In this document: piece by piece, positions 48,777 to 56,808 of the stretch | Layout: the number at the start of each line of letters is the position of its first letter | Numbering within the stretch: position 1 is the first letter of the stretch | From: Stentor coeruleus | Taxonomy: Eukaryota > Ciliophora > Heterotrichea > Heterotrichida > Stentoridae | Assembly: GCA_001970955.1 (NCBI GenBank) | Contig: MPUH01000404.1 | Span: 1-56,808 of the forward strand | Direction: 5' to 3' | Length of the DNA stretch: 56,808 nt | Notes under the pieces: generated by a model | Database searches by the model: none | Told to the model about the DNA's origin: nothing | What the model saw: the letters and a program-made list of their open reading frames with translations, nothing else | Program-made: the position numbers and the translations under genes

Positions 48777-51700
48777 TTACTTTTTAGTCCCTTTTTTTTC
48801 ATTAGAGAAATTTTTGTTTCGATGAGTTTCCTGGGTCTTCATAAAGTCAACCAGTTTTATCAAATCCCCTTTAGCTGACTTATCTAAAGTTTTCCCTTTA
48901 GTCATTTTAATCACTACTTCATCTCTTTGTTTCTGAATAACTTCTTTATCAGCTTGAAGCATCTGACATTTATGATTCATCAAAGCCAGTTCTTGAGAAA
49001 GTCCCTGGACTTCATTTTCACTAGCTTGCTGTATTATCTTAATAGAATTCTTAATCTTCCCCATAACCGCATTAATCGCTTCTCTCTCTTGTTTAACAAG
49101 TTTTTCTCTTTCTTCTTCCATACTTTTCATAGTTTTAATCTCATCTTTTATAATATTCAAATCAAGATCTGAGTTTTTATTCAAAAAATCTTCGTTTATT
49201 GAGTTTTCAGCCTGAGTTGCCTTTTTTAACATAATAACTTCTTCCACAATTCTAAGTTTATCAATAAACACCTTCCTATTTTCCTCATCTTTTTTATTTA
49301 CTAAAGAGCATAATCTTGTAAGTTCTTTACCTAATATTTGTTTTTCTTCATTAACATTCACATTTTTCTGTGAACAAACGCTTTTAAGGATTTTTATTTC
49401 AGATCTATACTGATCAAGTTCTTTTGCATGATTTTCTTTTAACTGTTTTATCAAATTTGACAATCTTTGTAGCTGTTCTTCTTGAGCAATAACATGTTTA
49501 TTTAACCCATCATTCATTATTTTCAAGTTTTTAATCTCATTTTCTAGACTTCCTTTATGTACTACCATTTCATCTTTAACCAATTTCACTTCTTTATCCA
49601 TTTCATCTTTGATTTCTTCATTCTGCACACGAAGGACTTGAATTGTTTCAGCATAAGAATCATCTATTATTTTTTTCAACATATCAGCGTTTTTCTCTAT
49701 AATCATTTTCGAGTTTATACTTTTCTCAATCATCTTCTGCATTTTTACAAGAAACTCTAATAGCCGTGATCTTTCATTAGCAACTAAAGTGAATTCTTCA
49801 TCTAATACTTGAATACGTTTTTCCTGTGCTGCGTTTAAGATAAAAACAGAATTCCTAAGCCTTTCTGATTGTTTTTCAAGTTCCTCCTTTTCATTTTTCC
49901 ATGATTCCTTCATTAATTCAACCCATTCTTCTTTTGAGTTAATTTCTTTTCTCAATAATTTTAGTTCTTCAGCTTCTAAAGTTTCCTCATAATTCAACAA
50001 CTGTTTCCTAGTCGCCGCTTGGGATGTGAGGATTTTTATCTGCCCTTCTAAGCTTTTGATAGTTTTTTGTAAAGCTGCTTGTCTAGTTTCCCAAGTTTTT
50101 ATTTCCTTAAGTTCCTTACCCGCTTTAATATTCTTAAGCCTATCAACTCTTGACTGCATTTGTTGGATTTCAAGGTTTTTCTGTTCAAGTAATATATGAA
50201 GTTTTTGTGTTTCTTGCGTATAAAATTCTTCAAGTTTTTTCCTGTTTTCTATCAAACTATGGTTTTCAGCATTAAGCCTTTCAATCTCAAGTTTCAGTTT
50301 ATTATTCACGTCATTTAAATCAAAAGAGTCAATCCCATATTTTTTTTTAGTCTCAAAAATCTCTTCTAAAGCTTGTACACTCATTATATAATTCATAAGA
50401 TTTTTTTTAGCATGGTCTAATTCTTGCTCAAGGTTTAGGATTTTTTCTTTTGACATGAAAATTTGCTCTTCGAGTTTTTGATTACGGAAATCTGCGAGTT
50501 CTTTACGAAGGTTTTGTAGTTCTTGGGTTAGAGCTGTGATTTCTTCTAGTTGATCTTTTTCTTTTTTTGTTGCATGTTCTTCTAGGGTTATTAAGGTTTG
50601 GGTATAATTCATTTGTTCGTTCATTAACATGGTTTGTTGTTTGTTTATGTCAGAAAGTAAACTTTGGGTTGATGCGATGGTTTTGGTTATACTACGCCTT
50701 TCACCTTGTTTGCATGATATGTATAATTCACGAATACTTTTGATTTGCTCTTCTTTTTCTTTGAGGAGCTCTAGGTTGATTTTTAGCTCGTTTCTTAGAG
50801 TTCCAGCTATTGAGATCGCATCTTTGCCTTCGATAAGTGACTCTTGCCGTTTAAGTAGTTCTTGGTATTTTTTGATATCTTCAGTTTTTTGTTGAGTTAG
50901 ATTAGAAAAAACAGACTCCCTCTCCTCAATCCTAGAATTCAACTGGAAAATCTCACTTCGTAAAGCAAGAACTTGGCTCTCTAAAGCATTCTCTCTATTT
51001 TTACCACTTTCAGCAAGTTTTAAATTCGATTTCCGCAATTTCTCAATTTCCTTCCGTTGTATCTCATCTTTTTCATCAGCAATAGCTTTAAGTTGTTCTA
51101 TTTTCTTCTGTAACTGAGTCTTTTCATCATTAGTTTGCTGTAGTTTTTCCCTATAAAAATCATCTTGTTTTTTCATATCTTCCTTAATACTACATAACTC
51201 ACTATCTATAAGCTTTTGTTTCCCTTGAAGGACTTCATCAAATTTAAAACTTTCATCGAATTTCTTCTGATGTTCTTGAATCCACTCATTTTCCCCATCA
51301 GTTTTTTTCTGAGTAAGTAAACGAATTCTATCTTCATACTCAGATTTTAAAGACTCGATTTCAGTATTTTTGCTATTAAGATCTTTGTTTATCTTGTCAA
51401 ACTTTGCTATAATATCTTCATAGTTTTGTTGATAATCAGTTTCACGTTTTCTTGAATCCTTTCGAGCAAGGTCTAAAAAGTTTTGGATTTTCGCTTTTTC
51501 TTCTTTGAGCTCTTTTTCTTTGTCGTCAATTTTTTTGTTCAACATTTTGATTTCTTTTCTTAGCAAATCGTTTTCATGATTTATTGTCGACTCATTATCA
51601 AGACTTTTCTGTTCGATTCTCTCAATTTCTTTTAACAGCCGATTTCTAATACTTGAATCTGATTCTTTACCTTGATGGGTTTTATTAACTTCTTCTTTTA

Positions 51701-51902
51701 AAATCTTATTTTCTTCTTTAAGAATATCGATTTGTCGTTTAAAAGATTTTTCTAGGCTTTGGCATTGTGACTCTAGTTCCTGCCTTTCACGTGCCCAGCT
51801 TTGTTGACTTGTTTGTATAAACTGTTGATTTTTCTTTAAAGTTTCCATCAAAAAGTCAATATTAGGCTTGTTTTCGTTGCTAACCTCATCATATTCACTC
51901 AT
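48777..51902 (-). CDS. Long coiled-coil protein, 1,041 aa
   Basis: ATG at 51902, TAA stop, uninterrupted. About 25 acidic residues lead into continuous coiled coil from about residue 25 (NQQFIQTSQQSWARERQELE) to about 1,000, with few prolines and no globular domain. The C-terminus is basic (NKNFSNEKKGTKK). No ATPase, kinase or known targeting motif. Likely a filament-forming or tethering protein of cortex, basal body or Golgi; an orthologue cannot be named. Its ATG is 83 bp downstream of the stop of the ankyrin gene on the same strand. Confidence 0.88.
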   Translation of the reverse strand: MSEYDEVSNENKPNIDFLMETLKKNQQFIQTSQQSWARERQELESQCQSLEKSFKRQIDILKEENKILKEEVNKTHQGKESDSSIRNRLLKEIERIEQKSLDNESTINHENDLLRKEIKMLNKKIDDKEKELKEEKAKIQNFLDLARKDSRKRETDYQQNYEDIIAKFDKINKDLNSKNTEIESLKSEYEDRIRLLTQKKTDGENEWIQEHQKKFDESFKFDEVLQGKQKLIDSELCSIKEDMKKQDDFYREKLQQTNDEKTQLQKKIEQLKAIADEKDEIQRKEIEKLRKSNLKLAESGKNRENALESQVLALRSEIFQLNSRIEERESVFSNLTQQKTEDIKKYQELLKRQESLIEGKDAISIAGTLRNELKINLELLKEKEEQIKSIRELYISCKQGERRSITKTIASTQSLLSDINKQQTMLMNEQMNYTQTLITLEEHATKKEKDQLEEITALTQELQNLRKELADFRNQKLEEQIFMSKEKILNLEQELDHAKKNLMNYIMSVQALEEIFETKKKYGIDSFDLNDVNNKLKLEIERLNAENHSLIENRKKLEEFYTQETQKLHILLEQKNLEIQQMQSRVDRLKNIKAGKELKEIKTWETRQAALQKTIKSLEGQIKILTSQAATRKQLLNYEETLEAEELKLLRKEINSKEEWVELMKESWKNEKEELEKQSERLRNSVFILNAAQEKRIQVLDEEFTLVANERSRLLEFLVKMQKMIEKSINSKMIIEKNADMLKKIIDDSYAETIQVLRVQNEEIKDEMDKEVKLVKDEMVVHKGSLENEIKNLKIMNDGLNKHVIAQEEQLQRLSNLIKQLKENHAKELDQYRSEIKILKSVCSQKNVNVNEEKQILGKELTRLCSLVNKKDEENRKVFIDKLRIVEEVIMLKKATQAENSINEDFLNKNSDLDLNIIKDEIKTMKSMEEEREKLVKQEREAINAVMGKIKNSIKIIQQASENEVQGLSQELALMNHKCQMLQADKEVIQKQRDEVVIKMTKGKTLDKSAKGDLIKLVDFMKTQETHRNKNFSNEKKGTKK

Positions 51903-51985
51903 TTTTTGATATTATTTTAAATTATCCAAATACCGAAATATATAACAAAATTTTATATTTACAACATGTACAGTTATTTATAAAT

Positions 51986-53014
51986 TTATAAACATGATAT
52001 CAGCTCTCTGATGAGACTTGATTTAAGTCCTAATATACAAGTGTTTTCTTTCGCATAAGTAATCACAAAAAGGATTTTTTTAACTGCCTGCCATCTAGAC
52101 AAGGAAACAACAGCGGCCCGGCATTTATTGCCCATGTTAACTTGAGTAAGATTCATAATCATAGCTTCTTGGATCAAATGTCTAAAATACAATTCTTTTA
52201 TTAAATCATCTCTATCATATCTTAATACAAGTACAAATGCTTGGGTTTGTAATTCTTGAGCACAATGCTTCACTATTATATTTACAGGAGCATTGATTTC
52301 AAGAAGTATTGGCAACTTAGGGAAGCTTTTCCAAGGTGTATTTTCAAGAACATAATCCATAACTTCAGGTTTCTTATAGCAATGATGAAGTAATGAGCCT
52401 TTTTTTGACAGTGAAAGAGGAAAAACGCAGGTGAGCATTAACTCAACTGTATGTACACATCCACTTTCAGCTGCTAAATGTAAGCAGTTTTCACCATTTG
52501 TAGTGAGGAAATTAGCATTAGCCCCAGCTTTAAGTAAGTAATGAACAAGGACAGTGTTGCCATTTTTACAAGCCCAATGAATCGGAGTCCATGATTGTTT
52601 GTTTTTATGAGAGACATTCGCCCCTTTTTCTAATAAAAACACTGCAAGTTCTGTGTGGTTATGCTTTGATGCAAGGGATAATGGAGTTTCTCCATCGATA
52701 TCTACAGTTTCCAAACATGCTTCTGGAAGGGAGATTAAATGCTTTGCAACACTTAATTTCCCATATATACACGAAACATGTATGGCTTGTAGTTTTCCAC
52801 GTTTTGAGACAGCAAAAGGGTTTATTTTAAGAGTTTTTGTACAATAACTCAAGATTTCAGTGTCAGAACAGTACTTGGCAGCGTAATGTAAAATGGTTTT
52901 TCCTTGTTTTCCATAGGCTTTTCCTCGGAGAAGATGAAATTTTTCTAATGAAGCGAGGTCGTTTAGTATCAGAGATTCCTTCACCTCTGAAGGCAATTTC
53001 AATTGAGCCTTCAT
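51986..53014 (-). CDS. Ankyrin-repeat protein, 342 aa
   Basis: Residues about 35-195 hold five ankyrin repeats: KTILHYAAKYC, QAIHVSCIYGKLSVAKHLIS, ETPLSLASKHNHTELAVFLL, WTPIHWACKNGNTVLVHYLL and ENCLHLAAESGCVHTVELML. The C-terminal 145 residues lack a recognised domain, are helical, and include the hydrophobic ILFVITYAKENTCILGL. Ankyrin repeats mediate protein binding; partners cannot be predicted. ATG at 53014, TAA stop. Confidence 0.9.
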   Translation of the reverse strand: MKAQLKLPSEVKESLILNDLASLEKFHLLRGKAYGKQGKTILHYAAKYCSDTEILSYCTKTLKINPFAVSKRGKLQAIHVSCIYGKLSVAKHLISLPEACLETVDIDGETPLSLASKHNHTELAVFLLEKGANVSHKNKQSWTPIHWACKNGNTVLVHYLLKAGANANFLTTNGENCLHLAAESGCVHTVELMLTCVFPLSLSKKGSLLHHCYKKPEVMDYVLENTPWKSFPKLPILLEINAPVNIIVKHCAQELQTQAFVLVLRYDRDDLIKELYFRHLIQEAMIMNLTQVNMGNKCRAAVVSLSRWQAVKKILFVITYAKENTCILGLKSSLIRELISCL

Positions 53015-53185
53015 AATTATTATTAATGGTGGATTTTTTTCACAGAATAGTTTTGTTGATGGAGTTGGGATTTTTATTTGGAAAAAGTTCAGGATGATTG
53101 AGATGTTATGAGGGAATAGAGATTTTTAATTATTTTGTTTTTTTTATTAGAAATCGGGATTTAGAGTCAGATTTTATTGATTATG

Positions 53186-53495
53186 TTATATTTGAATAAA
53201 TTATAATAAGCGTAATTTTAGTGTCACTGGTATTTTTTGAATAAAGATTCTATATATTTTTAGGTCATTAGNCTATATTTGAATAAATTATAATAAGAGT
53301 AATTTTAGTGTCACTGGTATTTTTTGTATAAAGATTCTATATATTTTTAGGTCATTAATTTATTATTATAAGTTGATTTTATANTTATATTTGAATAAAT
53401 TATAATAAGCGTAATTTTAGTGTCACTGGTATTTTTTGAATAAAGATTCTATATATTTTTAGGTCATTAGTTTATTATTATAATTTGATTTTATA
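53186..53495. repeat. Three tandem copies separated by N53272 and N53384
   Basis: Copies 53186-53271, 53273-53383 and 53385-53495. Copies one and three agree with each other where copy two differs (gcg/gag, gaataa/gtataa), as if allele A, allele B and allele A were laid end to end. Confidence 0.9.
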
Positions 53496-54885
53496 TTATC
53501 GATAGTTTTTTTGCAGAGTATCATAAGTTTTAGATAATCTAGAAGTTAAAGGTTATTAGTTTTGATAAATTTCAAAGGATCTAAAAAGTTTGAGGGCTTT
53601 GGTTGATATAATTAGCCTTGGTTTTAAAGGATATCTCATTTGATTATGGTAAATTTAGATGTAGTGAGATTAAAGGGATACTGCAGAATATAAAGTTATT
53701 GAAACTCGAAGCTAAATAATAGGATATAAAGATAAGGATATTAGTTAGATTAATCATATGAGTTTTAAAATATAAAATCATTTACAAGTCATGAGCTTTG
53801 TAAGATTTTTGATAGTTAGCTAAAATTCGGAATAATACATAATCTAATTTAAGTTTTACGTGTAAAGAAAATGAGAAATAAAAGAATGATTCGAAAATTA
53901 TCTTAACACATTTAAAATTTAACGCTTTAGATGTATAAGCTATATTAAATCTTAATAAAGAAATATTATAATTTTGCATATTCACCAATATAGCCAATTT
54001 AATTAATTTTTACTATTCATGTTTATTTTAACACATCTTTTCAGCTTAATAAAAGTTTTAATCTTTACACAAATTATCCTTATAATCTAAGAAGCTTTTC
54101 TATATTTTTAGATTTCAATTGCATTCATTTCCTAATCCAATTTTCAGCCATTTTTCCTATTTTCAAATAGTGTTATTACCTTAATACATAATAGTTTTCC
54201 TAAATTTATAAACGCTTTTTACAAGGCTCATCCAAGCTTAGATGCTTATAAATCTTATAACACCCAAAAAATACGAAAAAATGATTTTGGTAAAATGCTA
54301 TTCCAATAAGAAAATTAGGCTCTAATGCTAAATAAAAAATTCAAGTTGTAGACAATGCGATGCAAATCATAAAAAGAAAACCAAATTTTAAACTTATTCT
54401 AAAAGACATGGCACAATGGTTAAAAAATTTTTTCAAGATTAGTTTCCTATGAACTTAAACAAAGATATAAAAATTTTTTGAAGATGAAAACCCACTAAAT
54501 TGAAAATTCTAGAGGATGAAGAATTATAAGAAAATAAAAGATGAAATTGGATTAGGATAAGAAAACGAAAAAAATATAAGATAAAAGCTGAGTAATTTAT
54601 ATGTTTAGAATTTTAATATAATAAGTAAGTAGTAGTCTTAATAGTTGTTTATTAGACAAAATTTTTTATTTATTTAAAGTGCCTAAATAAAGTTTAATTT
54701 CCATAATATATTTTATAAGCCTAAACATTTCACAATTGCAAAACTACAATAAGATTGCAATATTTTTACTATATCCAAAATTAAAATTATTTCAAGACTA
54801 GCTTTGTTATAATGTATTTAAAAACCCTTATATGAACTTTTTTCTTTTCTTCTCAACTCTTAGGCTTATAAAAATTGTTGAAATA

Positions 54886-55107
54886 TCAAGCCCCAAAGAT
54901 ATTCACAGCTGAAATAATATTTTTTGTAGTGATTATCTATAGCTTGAGCTTGATAAAATTCTCTTTAGGTTGAATAGGGCAAACTTTTTTACATTAAGAT
55001 TCATTAGAAATTTCAAAGAGAATAAAGCTGACTCTTTTCCCATCTCTGTCGATTAAGGTTGATTTAATTAAAAGGCAAGGCTTCAAAGTTCTTTTGCTGA
55101 TTTTCAT
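54886..55107 (-). pseudogene. Possible coding relic with in-frame TAA and TAG
   Basis: From ATG 55107 the frame reads 37 protein-like codons (MKISKRTLKPCLLIKSTLID, GKRVSFILFEISNES), then TAA. It continues in the same frame CKKVCPIQPKENFIKLKL, TAG, and IITTKNIISAVNIFGA before TGA. Higher GC than the surroundings. It may be a decayed gene; no family recognised. Confidence 0.3.
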
Positions 55108-56808
55108 ATTAAAAGTGCTTATTTTGTTTCTTTTATCTTAGTGTATAATAAAATTTGGATATTATGCAAAAATAAACTCCCGTTTTTACCAGTGTGAGAT
55201 TTTCTAATAAAATACATATCTAAAATTTAGTTAGAAATGCTTAATATAATATTTTAAAGGAGGAATTGTCATTGTTTTTAAGGTTTTATTCCAAAATAAA
55301 CCTTTTGGATACACAAAAATGATATTGACTCTTTAACAAAACTTTTTGTATAAAATAATTTTTTTGATCGATTTTATATGATTATCTAAGTGAAAGTCTT
55401 TTATATTTGCTTAAAATGCTTATATTTTCTTTTTGTTTTGGAAGAAGTTCGTCAATACCATTCAAGCATATTTTGATTTTATTTAGTTTATCATTTTCAA
55501 CAATTTATGAAATTAAACTTAGGAGATAAATTGTGTGAGAGTTGAATATATTAGGAAGTGTTGTAGAATATGTACTCTAGATTGTATGAATACTATAAAT
55601 TTTAGGTTTAGAATGCATTAATTATGGTTTTATAATATTTTTTAGACTAATTTTTACAAATTAATGAAAACTTTTACTTATCTGACATAAGATGTATTAG
55701 TTTTAAAATATAATAATACTAGCATGTATATGCCATCACCTTCTCATATTTCTCATGAAATATGAATTATTAGTTTGAATAATGTATTTTTAAAAATTAT
55801 AACATTCTAATTATAAGCCAGTTTTTTTGAATACCTAAAATATATTTTACATAAGCATGAGCCAGCTGTAAATACATTTTGACAATTTTTAAGGTTTATA
55901 TTTGCAAATTTTTTTTTTTTTATTTAAAGGTTTTTTATTATTTTTTTTATACCACCGGTGGATACTATTGAGTTTGTGAAAATAGATTTTAGATATTATA
56001 GGTATATAGTCTTTTCTTAGCATATATTTTATATGTATAATAAAAATTCTTACCTTTTTTTAACAAATATATAAAGTTATTTACTTCAATTATATACGTG
56101 TTGGAATCTTAACTAAAATCTTTTAACTATAAAAATCTTAATGACTTTTAAACAATACTATTCTATCTTCTAATTATCATGATTATTAAGCAACTTATTC
56201 AATTTAGATTAAAATATCTATAAATAAACACTAAAAAAAAATATGTCCTTTAAGCAAAAAACGCAACAGCAACTCTTCACAGCATTCTAAGCATAAAGCG
56301 CTAAATCACCATTCTAAACATTTTTTTTTCATTTTTTAGCATACTATCAAATTTAAGCTTATTATATTCCATTCAAGTAAAAAAAAACTATTATTTAACA
56401 CCCTATAACTTTATAAAACAATAAAACCTTCATATATCGAAAACATCAATTTATAAAAAAATCGTTTCTAATTCAAACATACTGATCTTGCCTGATGAAA
56501 AAAATTCTTTCACTTCTTTATGTACAATTTCCAAGATATTTCGCATAATTATTATTCTTATAAACCCAATTATTCTCACCCAACATCTTAAACAGCAAGC
56601 ATTCCTATCATCAGAAAAATGCTAAAACTTTTTTTCTAACTTCCTATAAAAAAAGTTCATACCAGTCCTAAAGGACAAACCCCCAGTTCATAAAACATAA
56701 ATCCTATTAAAATCTCATAATTTCCCAAGTTTATTCATAGTATTATCCAGCTTTTACCAATAAACATTTTTTAGCGCAATCATATTAACAGCATATTTAT
56801 TTCTCGAC

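Larger units (their letters stand above)
53015..56808. other. 3.8-kb AT-rich region without intact genes
   Basis: Contains a triplicated block at 53186-53495 around two Ns, a possible coding relic at 54886-55107, and an isolated GC palindrome CCACCGGTGG at 55952-55961. The last 400 bp are C-rich on the plus strand, suggesting a gene begins (plus) or ends (minus) just beyond the window. Confidence 0.5.

Noticed and set aside
1..56808. tRNA, rRNA, snRNA genes, CRISPR arrays, telomeric repeats
   Set aside because: I looked for B-box-like GGTTCRAATCC, U6- and 5S-like segments, regularly spaced repeats and tandem telomere units on both strands and saw none convincing. A covariance-model search would be decisive.

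Overview
This window looks like macronuclear DNA of a heterotrich ciliate close to Stentor. Three things point there. (1) Six 15-nt introns of the form GTA...A(10)...TAG interrupt recognisable genes, plus three non-canonical ones of 16-17 nt. (2) Genes read with the standard code: Trp is TGG throughout, and TAA/TAG terminate, so the window does not use the TAA/TAG=Gln code of Tetrahymena/Paramecium or the UGA=Trp code of Blepharisma. (3) Spacers are very AT-rich. The gene set is ciliate-like: centrin, SF-assemblin, polycystin-type and four-domain cation channels, and many long coiled-coil proteins. The species assignment is an inference.

Layout. 1-3632: 5' part of a four-domain voltage-gated cation channel (minus strand, runs off the window). 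3966-7715: three minus-strand genes, a possibly myristoylated charged protein, a coiled-coil protein and a divergent importin-alpha-like IBB/ARM protein. 8152-8549: a minimal acinus homologue on plus. 8670-11646: mitoferrin and aminopeptidase P. 13348-15559: SF-assemblin and an oxysterol-binding-protein-related protein. 16266-17444: a Sec14-like protein with a CaaX end. 17795-21031: LRR/coiled-coil and SPRY proteins. 22111-24092: an unknown protein and an L/K/T-type cyclin. 24303-24536: 3' end of a second CaaX protein, beside a 69-bp inverted repeat. 24.7-32.0 kb: gene-poor, with coding relics and a 211-bp insertion that looks like a 5'-truncated non-LTR retroelement with a 16-bp target duplication. 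32079-35175: a CCT-motif protein and two small proteins. 36256-38772: a polycystin/mucolipin channel. 39153-46080: four minus-strand genes, including a 1,231-aa coiled-coil protein and a possible Rdx plus NPHP4-like fusion. 47549-48094: centrin. 48777-53014: a 1,041-aa coiled-coil protein and an ankyrin protein. 53.0-56.8 kb: no intact gene.

Assembly. Twelve single Ns occur; eleven are flanked by near-identical direct copies of 37-167 bp, some with a few SNPs. These look like unmerged (probably allelic) contig overlaps. They break the cyclin gene and the large coiled-coil gene; collapsing them gives open frames.

Functional themes, all inferred: cortex and basal-body structure (centrin, SF-assemblin, coiled-coil proteins, NPHP4-like domain), ion channels, lipid transfer at membranes (ORP, Sec14), mitochondrial iron import, and nuclear RNA processing or transcription (acinus, cyclin, CCT protein). 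Neighbouring genes show no clear pathway clustering. A strand asymmetry is visible by eye: sense-strand flanks are C-rich before genes and G-rich after them.
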